64,000 nt of DNA, from NCBI GenBank assembly GCA_034440575.1, contig JAOTOL010001569.1:1204001-1268000 (forward strand), written 5' to 3'. Position numbers and translations under genes: made by a program. Positions 10,091-20,700 of this stretch are shown here, piece after piece. The DNA comes from Imbricaverruca yamaguchii. Its lineage: Eukaryota; Arthropoda; Thecostraca; Neoverrucidae. Under the pieces are notes generated by a model. The model made no database searches, was not told the DNA's origin, and saw nothing but the letters and a program-made list of their open reading frames with translations. Within the stretch, counting starts at the first letter, position 1, and each line of letters starts with the position of its first letter.

Positions 10091-11640
10091 AGGAAACTGA
10101 TCCCGATGCTCCATTCGGTACGCCACTGATGGGCAGAGGTGAAAAAGTGTCCAGCCGGTCACCTACAGAATATCGAAGACCACCAGGCTGCCACATGTTG
10201 ATAGTTCACGTTAAGACCCGTATGCATGTGTGTGAGCGCGAAATATCGACCATGCCGCTGACATGGAACAAAGGGAACAAAGAAGAACGCTTTAGTCCAT
10301 ATATGATCTCCAATTTGTTCAATTATATACGATGTTCAATTATTAATTAATATGTAAAATTACAACAGCAATATTATAAGGTAATATTGCTTCTACGGTG
10401 CGTATCCATCCATATCCATCTATGGTGCGTATTATTGTTGTTTGATGTACTCACAATATGTTGTGCACACATTTTTCTTAGCAAAGCAAAACCACAGGTT
10501 CAGCTAGCTTGTATTGTGAAAATATGTTCAATGTACGTCAGACAAAATTATTTAAAAAAAGATCAGACCAGGCTAGATATTTTAACATCCTTATTATTGC
10601 ACACACAAATTGTGCTTATATTGAAGAAACAATTTAAAAGGAGGTATGGTAAACCAGGCCAGACTATTTTAGATATTAAACAATAATAGTATGTTATTTT
10701 GCTTTCTAACTAAAAATAAGCATTTCTGAGGGGAATCAATGATCACATCATCCTAATCATGCGAATACACATGGTATTACAATATGCTGTTCTCCAAATC
10801 GAATGACTCATTGAACATGAAATTCACCCGTACAAATTGGTGAATTTCACTTTCTTGTACAATAAGTAAGTCAATATAGCACCAATATCAAGGGCAGAGT
10901 GTCATAGGTCATATTTTGCATTAGTTTCAAGTAATTTATTTGTTTAGACCTCTCGGTCAATGCAGCAAGTTCTGCTTATGGCAAAACATAGGCCCTGACA
11001 CAAATAAATAAAACCCGTGGAAGTGACCAGATGAAATTATTAAAATAAAGGCTCATATTGGAAGAACCAAAACATTTGTTGTCATGAGAAGGATTAGAGA
11101 AGTCTGCAGTGTGCGAAAATGGCTGAAATAATATGATAGCCTAAGAAACGAGAAAAGTGTCACTTCAGTCAGGTATGACCAAGGTTGGGTTTATGTCTTG
11201 GAATTCTGGAATTGGAGGGGAAAATTATGTGGCATTACAGGTTGGCATAGAGCAGAGGACTTTGAGGACTTTTCTTCTAATCTCAATCCTGGATTATGAG
11301 AGTAAAACTGTGTTGCATTCCAAGTTGGAGAATGACGTGATTTGATTCTGTCATAAAAAAACTATTTTCGCACTTTTCACGGTCATGCTCCGTGTTTAAT
11401 GCTCCCATGATCATGACCAAAGATCAAGGAGATCGCAGTCATCGTCAGACTCAATTCCTCTTTTGGACAAATGAAGTGGAAGACTTCCTGGAGATAAAAT
11501 AATATTTTTCGCGGCCAACACATGTTTGCAATACTTGTCATGACTCTCGTCTCTCAGAGACGAAACACCACCTACGCAAACATACGCATGTTCAGCTTCG
11601 ACAGCGCTTTGGTACTTATTAGGTAGATACGTGCACACTG
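10091..11640. other. AT-rich intergenic, no gene
   Basis: No ORF with protein-like composition, no recognisable repeat family. It is AT-rich with scattered short frames only. Confidence 0.45.
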
Positions 11641-11669
11641 AAACCAGCTTTGAAAACAAACTGAGCCGA

Positions 11670-11715
11670 AAAACGGAACTGTTGCGTCGGATTCAGTCTC
11701 TGGAAGGTGACAGGA
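11670..11715 (+). repeat. direct repeat, copy 1
   Basis: AAAACGGAACTGTTGCGTCG followed by GATTCAGTCTCTGGAAGG recurs at 12444-12487 with few changes. The pair brackets about 770 bp of non-repetitive sequence and might be the ends of a deleted or non-autonomous element. Confidence 0.6.
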
Positions 11716-12060
11716 TACTGTTCTCCCGTCCGCCGGTTGAGATTGGCGAAAGTGACGCCTGGTAACGGTTGCGGGCATCGACGATTGCAACAAAAGTATT
11801 GGTGATGGATAAGATCCGAATGACTTGTGAGCATCACAAAGAATGGGGTTATCCGCACGTACAACTTTCTCCACGGATTGTCATTCGACAGTGGTGTGGA
11901 GACAGTTGAAAGTGGGGCCTTCTTCACGGATTGAAACACGTGCAGCCCGTGTCACGATGACTGCACCACCAACACACTCTGCAGCCACCGATCATCAATT
12001 TGAAAATTATAGTCGGTACATGGGGCCATGATGTGAAGGTGACGGCAAGTCGCTAAGTTT

Positions 12061-12097
12061 AACCGTTTCCGAGAACCAGACCAAACGGAAACGGTTG
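12061..12097. repeat. 11-bp perfect inverted repeat
   Basis: AACCGTTTCCG, a 14-base loop, then CGGAAACGGTT. It lies between the direct repeats at 11670 and 12444. It could form a small hairpin or bind a dimeric factor; nothing more can be said. Confidence 0.6.
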
Positions 12098-12443
12098 CCA
12101 CGACGATGTTGGCAATTGTCGTGGCAATACAAAGGTGTTGGTTTGGTGTCAATCGGTCCATTGGTTGTCGAGATATTGCGCTTTGAATCGGGGCGATGTG
12201 GAGCGCTAAAATTGGTGATTTTCCCAACGCAAAATCTCAGTTTCACATGCTATTCATATTGTCGACCGGTCATTCAACGGACACCCGTTCTCTCAAGACC
12301 TCGGTGACGTGCACGCGCCACACGTTGACCCGACCGCAACGAAAATGTGCCAGACGGATAGCCAACATTTGGAGCTTTCCCGTGATGTGAGCCATATCTC
12401 GTTACCTGTGATATGAGCCGTGCCACACGCCACAAACTGCGCT

Positions 12444-12487
12444 GGAAAACGGAACTGTTGCGTCGGGCTCAATCTCTGGACGGCGAC
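12444..12487 (+). repeat. direct repeat, copy 2
   Basis: Second copy of the element at 11670-11715 (AAAACGGAACTGTTGCGTCG then GGCTCAATCTCTGGACGG). Confidence 0.6.
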
Positions 12488-12629
12488 GGGACAGTTCGTA
12501 GGTGACAGGCTTACCACGGCAATGTCAAAACCTATGGACTTTACCACGAGTGGCAGAGTTTTTTTCAGCCCCCCCCCCAACCCCACTGTCCCCTCGATCA
12601 TAGCTTCTAAATTGCTTCTGTACGCTTCT

Positions 12630-12725
12630 GATACATGCACTGAAACAAGATATATACAGATACAGAGTATATATACATACACACAAGAATATATACATAT
12701 ACAGAGTACGTATATGTCTGTATGG
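12630..12725. repeat. ATATAC/ACAG microsatellite
   Basis: Short-period runs of ATATACA, ACACA and ACAGAGTA units. Low-complexity sequence. Confidence 0.6.
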
Positions 12726-12729
12726 TTAG

Positions 12730-14035
12730 AAAACACAAATTGACTGGGTATGTTAAGAAGAAAAGCGGCCTCATGATCAATACCATCCATGCGCAATGCT
12801 AACACAGTACCGTAGGTTTTCACCACAACCCGAGCATATCTGTCACCCACGTTTCTGTTTCTGTTTAATCTGTTTAATATATCTGTCACCCACGCTCGTG
12901 GCCGAGTAGCCGGGTTTTTTCACCTCTGCTGATGGGTACCAAAGTAAAATGTTAGAAATGTGTTATTTATCCTGGCAGCATCAGTATTTTATGAACCAGA
13001 AATACACAGAGAAAATGAGCGACGTGTATGCATGCAAGGAGTGGCGTTCATACCCGATATCCCCTGTGCTACCCATATATCATGCCAAAGCCATTGATGG
13101 TCTGACAGTATGCATTTATTAAGAACGCAATGCCGTGAAGATTTCACTTGTATACGTTTATTTATATTCGAAACCGTCCAAAGAATGCGTCAAGATGTAG
13201 AATAGGCCTTCGTGTTTCAAAAGCTATGGGATGACATGCTCATAAAATCGCCTGCCATTGACAAGAAGCAAAGGGGTACGGGGATGTATCAATAGGATCA
13301 TGATGGATGGTAGGAAACCTGACTTTCAAGCTGTTTGAGGTTAAACAAGACTAAGTTAAGTTAAGTCAAATTAGGTTAGGTTAGTTTAGGTTGCGCCAGG
13401 ATAGATTAGGTTATGCCCGATAGAGCGTCGCGAGGTGCACTTATAAGATGGAAGCTCAATTAGTGCCCAGCTGCCCAATTAAATAAGCACATTTCGATGA
13501 GGAACTGTCAACACTTCTCGTGCTCTGAGATTCGTTTGCGGTTTGCGGCCATTCGCACAATTTTATGTACCATTTGACATAGGTAAAGGTCACCAGTTTT
13601 ATGTCACGTGCGCTATAAAAATGACTTCCCGTTGCTACGCAACATTCGAGACAACGTGGCGCGGACATATTGAAATGGCATGCCTTTTTCCTACGGTGAC
13701 ACAGGAACATGCATTTTCCAGTCATTGTGGAGGCGACCACAACTCGCCACCTCATTTTACTTTCATATACACGATCCTTCAGTTAGCTAACTAATGAATA
13801 CGATACTAGGACGTAGCAATCGGAAACCGCCCACAAGATAGGAACAGCCGAATGCTGGACAGTGGTATATTGGTCGTATACCAGGCTACATTCAAATATG
13901 CTTGCATTATTGTCACTTTTTTATCATCTGGTACGTGTTGCCGTTTCTTCTGCTTCCTTCTTTTTCTCACTGTTTCTCCTTCTGTTTCTTCTTATTATTA
14001 TGTTGCATCATTTTTCTTCGTACAGCTGTGCACCT
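12730..14035. other. intergenic; short TTAGG-like stretch
   Basis: Positions 13350-13415 contain TTAAGTTAAG and TTAGGTTAGGTTAG, akin to the arthropod telomeric unit TTAGG; a weaker stretch is at 37050-37075. A box A-like piece (TGGCCGAGTAGCCGGG) at 12899-12914 may be a SINE scrap. No gene is supported. Confidence 0.4.
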
Positions 14036-14842
14036 TTAGCCCGTCCCGTCTCGGGAGGTCTTCAACCTTCCCCCTCAGATTTTGTCGCGGATAGGGAACG
14101 AACGGCGCGCGGCAGCGCGCCGAAATTTGGTATAACTTTTCCCACATCAATTTGGCATGCGGTTTGAAAATTTTGAAGTCAGGTCAGCTAGGGCCAACGA
14201 GTTAGTCAAAGGTCAAGTGAGGTCACCTCCAAAAAAGTTAAACCGGTCGTCACGCTTTAACGGATAGATATTTGAATGAAACTTTCAGCGTTTGCTTATC
14301 TTTAGGTATGCAATAATATGTACCAGGGGAATTTTTTATTTTTTCCCGCCTTTGACTACATACATTTTTGCATATTTGCCTATTGTAGTTCAAATATAAT
14401 ATTCTGGCTAAAGTATTTTTGATCAGGGCATGTTCACGTCCGACAACGTTTCTCGGTCCGCCCTACCCAATAGAGAAGGAAAATCGAAGAAAATTTGAAC
14501 TAAAAATTTTGAATTTAAAAAATCGGGGGGGGGGCACAAAATTATATGGCCCTGGTCGATTTCGCTGTCTTTTTCTCATTGCAAATAGTTTTTTTCTTCT
14601 CAAATACCACCAAAATGAACTCCCCAGAGCCAAAACAAGGTATGTCGTGAAAATCTAGCCCCCTAGTAACGTCGCTTTTCGGGGGAAATTGTTTTGGGAG
14701 TGGATCCGGACCCTCCTCGTCGAGCGCTTTTCGATTGCACCCCTTTCGTTTTCGTGCGACGCCTGGTTTGGATTTTAGAAGGGGGTTACTATCCGCCTCC
14801 ACCCCCGAGACGGGGTGTAAGGAACTGTAAAGACGGCGATGG
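14036..14842 (+). mobile_element. T1 element, inverted orientation
   Basis: Starts GCCCGTCCCGTCTCGGGAGG (TTAA drifted to TTAG) and ends near GAGACGGGGTGTAAGGAACTG with AAAGACGGCGATGG, corresponding to the CCGTCTTTCC end of other copies. Internal landmarks occur in reverse order to the 8259 copy. The frame 14542-14802 minus is a T1 by-product. Confidence 0.85.
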
Positions 14843-15560
14843 CTTTCTCACGCAATTGATTTGCTAGCTGGATTTTGTGTTGTCTCATTTACTTCATAGC
14901 CCTTTATAAGACCCTTCAATAAAGGTCGAAGTACTGGCTAAAATGTTTTCGCGTTATCCAGAGTGAGTCGGAATAATGAAGCATTTTGATTAACGACCAT
15001 AATTATAAACAAAAAAGTAGAAACCATTTCACGTGAAATAAGTTCGTTGGAATGGAAAGCTTGCGACGCAAATTATATATTGACCTATAATAGCTTACTT
15101 CCGCCCGATTCCTCTGACGTTCCTGTTCTTCTGGATATAACTGATCATTCCTCCTGCATTCAATACATCAAAGAAGATGCATTCAGTCGTACCAGCATTG
15201 TTGGCAACGCAGTGTTATGCCTCTTCAGCTCCCACACTACAAATATGAACATGTACATCCTTCACTTTATGGGACACAGTTGTTCATATAATAGTTTTCT
15301 GACTTTGATGACTTCTAAAACAAAATATCGAGTCTCCACGTGCCTAGTTGAACAAACACCGGCCATAGAAAAAGGTATATACAGTTAGCATAAATATAAC
15401 ACTCGCAAAATGTGGGAAGTATCGCAGCAGAGCAAGCAAACCACCGATCAAGACTCGGAGAATATCACAGGCGCTCCTTATCACGAAGCCAGAGTGCATC
15501 TCTCATGGAGAATCCTCGTCACTGAGCCGTAGTGTACGATGGGCACTCTATTTAAAGAAG
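14843..15560. other. intergenic, nothing supported
   Basis: One 113-codon frame at 15047-15388 plus, with no recognisable motif and an AT-rich composition matching its surroundings. I see no gene. Confidence 0.4.
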
Positions 15561-15564
15561 TAAT

Positions 15565-15890
15565 TTAATCCGAGTTGTTGCTGGGGTGGCTTAAGGAATC
15601 AGGGTTCTATTGCTAAGCAGAGCTTGTTGCGTAAACCCTGGCCCCACCACCCGATCCATGAATTCGAGATCAACGGCAGAATTTAGACCGAAAGTTTAAC
15701 GTGCCGTCAGTGCACCGACACGGCCGCCCGGTAGCTCGTACCCGGCCTTATCGGGCCAGCTGCCAACTGACCCTCCCAGCCGGGGGCTAAGATGCGAGCG
15801 CGCGAAGCGGCTCGAACCCTGTGTTGCCGGGACAGGGGAGACCAGTGCAGGCCAGCGCTCCAACCAACTGAGCTACCGTGGCGGCTACAT
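15565..15890 (-). mobile_element. tRNA-derived SINE
   Basis: The minus strand begins GCCGCCACGGTAGCTCAGTT, with an RNA polymerase III box A (TAGCTCAGTTGG). About 55 bases later comes a box B (GGTTCGAGCC at about 15811-15820). The anticodon arm is not tRNA-like and a long non-tRNA body follows (CACGTTAAACTTTCGG, CTAAATTCTGCCG), so this is a SINE rather than a tRNA gene. Target duplications were not found. Confidence 0.65.
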
Positions 15891-16289
15891 CATATCACTA
15901 TATCACTCTATATCACTAGGCCGCAATGCATGACAGACACTCTTCATTCAGCACCAGGATGATGTGCAAGTGCATGATGGACACTCATTATCACTACACT
16001 GAAACTTGGGCGATCCTCCTGTAAGTCCGACCACCACAATACCGACTGGTCTCCCACTAAACCTGCTCACACTGTCACCCAAGCAACCCGGCCTCAGACA
16101 ATGCTAAGGTAGCCATTCTTGCCATCGCTACAAGGGTAATTGGAAAATAAGTGATGATAGTCTCATATTTAGCGATGCAAAGCAGCAATTCGCTGCGTTC
16201 GGACTGTTCCCGGCAGGTGTGATAACTGAAACACATTTCGACCAGCTATGTCTCCAGTTTTCACTGTCATATTCTCGAAGGGCAAGGAT

Positions 16290-16400
16290 TGGCCAACATG
16301 TTTGCCGAACTGTATATGCCAAATCTCTTGCCATATATGGGGATCGAACACGAATTTCTAGACTAGAGGTCACACGTCTTGCAGAACGAGCTACTGGGGG
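16290..16400 (-). mobile_element. possible degraded tRNA-like SINE
   Basis: The minus strand reads GTAGCTCGTTCTGCAAGACG, later GTGTTCGATCCCC, spaced like boxes A and B of a tRNA-derived SINE. Box A is a poor match, so this is tentative. It lies downstream of the Toll stop codon. Confidence 0.3.
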
Positions 16401-16659
16401 CGACCAGTCTTTTGACGCTTGGCACCATGAGCATCGCATTGGCGTGAGTAGAGCCGGATTTTTTCCGGAGCTCCTTTATCGAATTGATCCGAAATGGCCG
16501 AATCAGCCTGAGTTTACAGTTCTTGAGGCTTACGTTCCCTTCAAAGGGTTCAATAGCAGTTGAACAGGTTTTCGTGGTCCGTCATCACGAGGCACCGAGA
16601 GACCGTGACCGTGGGATACTAGGGAACCGCAACCATTGGTTGTGACGCCGTCACCACGG

Positions 16660-19476
16660 CTACAGCAGGACCTTCGCAATGTGATGCGCGGTGGACATCC
16701 CTGCTTTTGCAGCAGGCGCAGACTCGGGCTGTGCGGTAGGCGAGACGGGTTGCAGATCGTGTTCGAGGGCCATGAGACCGAGTTTCTCGGAGATGTGCCT
16801 GCGGCGCCCGCAGTGCGGCAGTGCGTAGCGCAGCCGCTGCCAGAAGAGCGCGTCGCCCCACCGGAGGTAGGTGTTGGAGGTGATGTACAGCCGCAGTTCG
16901 TCGTCCATCGCCTCGAGCGGCGGCAGCTCGCCGTACACTATCACTATCAGCCGGCTAGTCCGGTCGCTGAGCGCTTGACGGTGCGCGGCGAGGAACTCTA
17001 GCCGGCCCCACTCGCTCCGGATGAAGTTCTGCGACAGCAAGACGATGACGCGCCGCGACTCCTGCACGGAGCGCTGGATCTGGTCGGTGATCCACTCGCC
17101 GGCCAGCCAGTCGCGGAAGTGCAGGCACAACGAATACTTGGGTTCGCCCTGCTCCAGGTGCGGCACAAGTTGCTCCACCACGAAGTCCTCGTCCAGGTGC
17201 GAGTAGCTGATGAAGGCGTCGTACTTTTTGTCGGCGTCCAGCTCCTGCTCGGTTACCCACCAGAGGCACCAGCCTCGCGAGTACAACCAGACACGCATCC
17301 ACTCGCCGTGTCGACAGTAGACGACGGAGCCCAGCAGGAGGCAGCCGGCGAACACCAGGCCGACCACTGCCAGCGTGACGACGGTCGTCGTGCTAGAGGG
17401 GCACACCTGGTCGGGCCGCAGCGTCAACAGACTCCGGTTACGGCCGGCGCACGTGATGCGCGCCGCGTCCACCACGAGCGGCTGTCCACCGCTCAGCTGC
17501 CGCTGCAGGTACTGGTATAGCGGCAGCACGGCGCAGTCACACCGCCACGGGTTGTCGCCCAGCCAGACGCGTGTCGCGTTGTTGTCGGGGCGCCGCAGGT
17601 ACGCCATGAAGTCGGCGTCGACGCCGGAGATGTTGTTGTGATCGAGCCGCAGTTGGCGCAGGCCAGCCGGCAGCAGGGCCGACGCCACGGTGCCGATAGC
17701 GTTGTGACTGAGCTGGAGGCTCCCAAGTTGCGTCGTCGTCAAGTTGGTGATATGCCGCAGTCCGGCGTTCTCCACCCGCAGACTGGTGGTGAACCGCTCC
17801 AGCTGCGGCAGAGGCGGGCGCGGCAGCCGGTCGCACTGCAGCTGCACCGTCCACCGGCTGGGCTGGATGCTGCACGAGCAGTTGGCCGGGCAGCCGTCCG
17901 GCAGAGGACACACCATATCGTCGGCTGAGACGGCCGCCAGCGGTATGGCGGCCAGCAGCGGTGGTGCGACGCACCGGAGTCCCTTCGTCATCAGGACAAA
18001 TTGCCGGTCCATCGGGTCCCGTTCGGCGAACGGCTCCAAGCGCGACGCGTACTGCTTCAGCGTTACCAGCCGGCAGTCACACCTCAGCGGATTGTCGCCA
18101 ATGTGAAACCGGTTGGCGTTGGACTGGTCGCTGGTCTCGTCGCTGATGGTCTCCAAGTAGACAGCCGTGATGCGGTTGTGCTGGAGGTAAATGTCAGCGT
18201 CGCGACACAGGAAGTTGAGCTCTCGAATGCTCAGCAACGACAACCGATTGTAGCGCAGGTCCAGCATCTTCAGCTTGAGCAGGCCGAACTGGAGCACGTC
18301 GGAGATGCTCTCGATGAGATTGTGCCGCAGGCTGAGTTCTCGCAACCGCTTGAGCGGCTGGAGCGCCGCCGAGCTGTCCGTCTGCAGACTGTTGTTGGAG
18401 AGGTCTAGTCGCCACAGACTGCTGCCGGCGTCAGAGAACACGGCGCGCGTGACGTGCGACAGCCGGTTGTCGTGCAGCATGAGTCGGCCCAGTCGCGGCG
18501 CGTGTCGCAACAGGCCGGCCGGCAGCGTCGTCAGCAGGTTGTCGTTGAGTCGCAGCGTGTCCAGCTGGCCAAGGCCTCGCAGCAGCGTCGCCGGCACCGT
18601 CGTGAGCCGGTTGCTGCTGAGGTCCAGGTTTTGCAGACTCGTCAGGCCGGCCAGCAGCCGTTCCGGCACCGACGGCAGCCGGTTGTGGTGGAGTGTGAGG
18701 TTGCGCAGCGTTGTCAGCCCGACGAACAGGCCGTCAGGCAGCCGTTGCAGCCCCAGCCGGCCCAACGTGAGTCGGCGCAGCTGACTCAGGCCCACCAGCA
18801 GAGTGGCCGGCAGACTGGTGTTGGTGCCGGTGATGGTGAGGTCCTCCAGACGACCGGCCGAGCGCAGCAGCTGGCTACTCACCTCCACCCGGGTCACACT
18901 GTCTAGCCGCAGCGCGCGTACGTCCAGTCCAGCCAGGAAGTCGCCGGCCAGCGTGTCGTTGAGCACGGCGCGCGAGGCGATGTTGACGCTGCGCGTGCCG
19001 GTGACGCCGAGCCGGCCGAGGAACGAGTCGAGCCGACCGGCTGGCAGGGGACACATCCTTAGCGCCACGTCGTGCGCAGGGCCGAGCGTCAGGTTGTACG
19101 CCAGAACGATGTCGTAGTCGGCGGCTCGAGGACAGCGCGGGTCGCACCGCAGCACCAGCGACGTGTCGGCCAGCCGTGGCGGCGCCGAGTACGTCATGCG
19201 CAGGCAGAACCGGCCGTCGCGCAGACACTCCAGCTGCAGCGATGTGTGCCGCGACCGACGGATGCAGCGCAGTTCGGCCACCGCTCGTGTCGTCACCGCC
19301 GCCCAGCACAGCCACCACCAACACCAACACCGCATAGTGCCGCCACACCCGGCCGGCCTCTGCCACCTGCTGCACCAGCTGATCGGCCGGAGGGCAGTGA
19401 TGGCCACCGGCAGAAGCGCGAGGTGCACGAGAACGATAAAAAGCGGAGCCGAGTCTGCGGGCAGAAAATCAAACAC
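16660..19476 (-). CDS. Toll receptor, single exon (LRR-TM-TIR)
   Basis: 938 codons, uninterrupted. Order: hydrophobic N-terminus, LRR block (about residues 200-460), LRRCT (462-524, NPLRCDC), LRRNT (525-555, CPANCSCS), short LRR block, second LRRCT (642-693, NPWRCDC), transmembrane helix (about 697-720) and TIR domain (750-884). The TIR keeps box 1 YDAFISYSHLDEDF, box 2 RDWLAGEWI and the FW of box 3. Two cysteine-cluster regions make it the multiple-cysteine-cluster type typical of protostome Tolls. The TIR most resembles Drosophila Toll-1 (remembered). Role: membrane receptor, by analogy for a Spatzle-like ligand, signalling through TIR adaptors to NF-kB factors. A second start, M48 at 19335, gives a shorter, very Trp/Cys-rich signal peptide and could be the true start. 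Codon use is strongly GC-biased, unlike the AT-rich flanks. Confidence 0.97.
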   Translation of the reverse strand: MFDFLPADSAPLFIVLVHLALLPVAITALRPISWCSRWQRPAGCGGTMRCWCWWWLCWAAVTTRAVAELRCIRRSRHTSLQLECLRDGRFCLRMTYSAPPRLADTSLVLRCDPRCPRAADYDIVLAYNLTLGPAHDVALRMCPLPAGRLDSFLGRLGVTGTRSVNIASRAVLNDTLAGDFLAGLDVRALRLDSVTRVEVSSQLLRSAGRLEDLTITGTNTSLPATLLVGLSQLRRLTLGRLGLQRLPDGLFVGLTTLRNLTLHHNRLPSVPERLLAGLTSLQNLDLSSNRLTTVPATLLRGLGQLDTLRLNDNLLTTLPAGLLRHAPRLGRLMLHDNRLSHVTRAVFSDAGSSLWRLDLSNNSLQTDSSAALQPLKRLRELSLRHNLIESISDVLQFGLLKLKMLDLRYNRLSLLSIRELNFLCRDADIYLQHNRITAVYLETISDETSDQSNANRFHIGDNPLRCDCRLVTLKQYASRLEPFAERDPMDRQFVLMTKGLRCVAPPLLAAIPLAAVSADDMVCPLPDGCPANCSCSIQPSRWTVQLQCDRLPRPPLPQLERFTTSLRVENAGLRHITNLTTTQLGSLQLSHNAIGTVASALLPAGLRQLRLDHNNISGVDADFMAYLRRPDNNATRVWLGDNPWRCDCAVLPLYQYLQRQLSGGQPLVVDAARITCAGRNRSLLTLRPDQVCPSSTTTVVTLAVVGLVFAGCLLLGSVVYCRHGEWMRVWLYSRGWCLWWVTEQELDADKKYDAFISYSHLDEDFVVEQLVPHLEQGEPKYSLCLHFRDWLAGEWITDQIQRSVQESRRVIVLLSQNFIRSEWGRLEFLAAHRQALSDRTSRLIVIVYGELPPLEAMDDELRLYITSNTYLRWGDALFWQRLRYALPHCGRRRHISEKLGLMALEHDLQPVSPTAQPESAPAAKAGMSTAHHIAKVLL
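16825..17229 (-). other. TIR domain of the Toll receptor
   Basis: Residues 750-884 of the receptor. Box 1, box 2 and the FW motif are intact and SQNFIRSEWGRLEF is present, so the signalling domain looks functional. A 54-residue tail rich in Ala, Pro and His follows. Confidence 0.95.
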
Positions 19477-19502
19477 CAGTCAGTTGGTAAGATGCTCACC
19501 GA

Positions 19503-19565
19503 GACGGTGACGGTGACGGTGGCGGTGGCGGTGGCGGTGGCGGTGGCGGTGGCGGTGGCGGTGGC

Positions 19566-19597
<32 letters not shown>

Positions 19598-19700
19598 TGG
19601 TGGTGGTGGTGGTGGTGGTGGTGGTGGTGGTGGTGGTGGTGGTGGTGGTGGTGGTGGTGGTGTTGTTGGTGTTGTTGGTGTTGTTGGTGTTGCTGATATT
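19503..19700. repeat. (GGTGGC)n, (GGT)n and GTTGTTGGT tract
   Basis: A hexanucleotide run, then a trinucleotide run, then GTTGTTGGT units, starting only about 25 bases from the first Toll Met and inside its likely 5' untranslated region or promoter. It generates long poly-Pro, poly-His and poly-Thr frames that are artefacts. Confidence 0.9.
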
Positions 19701-20139
19701 GTTGGAGAGCTGATGTTGTTGGTGTTGGTGGTGATGGTGCTGAGTGAGTCGCGGTTGTGGTAGTGCTCGATGAGCTGACATCCGTACAACATTGTCGCGC
19801 TCGGAGGGGTTCGGGTTGGTCCCCAGGTTCTGTCGCCGGGGAGGGGTAGGGGCACGGGTTTGCAATGACGGCTTGCGGTCTGAACTCCCGCTCAAGCAAA
19901 TCTGTTTGCATACGCCACAGGAGACATTATGCACGTGTACGCAGAACAGCAAGTGGGAGAGACAAATCTAAGGTGGGTGAACAGGGTGGACGTTTCATCC
20001 CTCCCCCATCCACCCTTGCCTAGAACGCGAGAGAATTGGTTATGATGTGTCGGTCATACTTTGTTTCTCGTGTTTCAGTGGCCAAAAGCACATATGGTAG
20101 GCGTTGTTTCTCTTCAAACAACACCTACTGGAGCACGTG
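19701..20139. other. Toll upstream region
   Basis: The upstream side of the minus-strand Toll gene. No clear TATA box or initiator could be fixed. On the minus strand a donor-like CTCGGTGAGC occurs at about 19500, so a 5' untranslated intron is possible but unproven. Confidence 0.3.
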
Positions 20140-20700
20140 CCATCGGCGGACCATTGGTGATCCGGACCATTGGTGAATCAGTTGACCTGCATTTATTTAT
20201 TTCACAATACATTCCAGGAGACAGGCGCATGTACCAGTGGTGGACCGGGTCATTGGCAAACCAGTTAATCTACACCCCAGGAGACCATCCCATGTGTTGA
20301 TTGTGGGCCAATGGTGGTCAGGACCATTAGTGAATCAGTTGGTTGTTGTTGTTTATTGGTTGGTTCACGACACACTTTATGCACATTCACGGCTAATGGC
20401 GCCCCCCACACTGTTCCGCCGGTGGGCCGCGGGATTGGGAAATGTCCTGAGTGGCGCTAGAGTCGAACCCGGGACCTTTCGTACCCATAGCCCGACACCT
20501 TAACGACTCGGCCATCCCCGCCCCGAATCAGTTGGTCCCACACTCCAGGGGACAGACTAATTTGTCAATGTTGGACCAGCGGTGGTCAGGATCATTCGTG
20601 GATCAGTTGGCCTACGCCCCAGAAGACACGCACATGCCAGTGGTGAGTCAGTGGTGGCCCGGACCAGTGGTGAGTCAGTGGTGGCCCGGTCTGCTGTGGA
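20140..20700. repeat. diverged minisatellite of about 70-80 bp, split by a SINE
   Basis: Three or more units carry GGACCATTNGTGAATCAGTT, then CCTACNCCCCAGGAGACA and CATGCCAGTGGTG. The right end has a compact GTGAGTCAGTGGTGGCCCGG duplication. The SINE at 20344-20524 interrupts the array. Confidence 0.65.
20344..20524 (-). mobile_element. tRNA-derived SINE with 12-bp target duplication
   Basis: Flanked on both sides by GAATCAGTTGGT (20332-20343 and 20525-20536), a perfect 12-bp target duplication. The minus strand has box A GATGGCCGAGTCGTTAAGG and box B GGTTCGACTC, with an AACCAACCAATAAACAAC tail, as expected for LINE-mobilised SINEs. It shares tail and body pieces with the SINE at 56093. Confidence 0.88.

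Noticed and set aside
14542..14802. 86-codon frame and similar frames in other T1 copies
   Set aside because: Frame is not kept among T1 copies; T1 appears non-coding.
15815..15890. Genuine tRNA gene on the minus strand
   Set aside because: Boxes A and B fit, but the anticodon stem and acceptor pairing do not, and a long non-tRNA body follows: a SINE fits better.
16219..16563. 114-codon frame next to the Toll stop
   Set aside because: No recognisable motif, no start context, and it overlaps a possible SINE remnant.
16636..19117. Many plus-strand frames opposite the Toll gene
   Set aside because: GC-rich antisense shadows of the real minus-strand ORF.
19293..19952. Long frames of poly-Thr, poly-His and poly-Pro
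   Set aside because: Frames of the GGT/GGTGGC repeat; all three frames are open on the minus strand because the repeat lacks stops.
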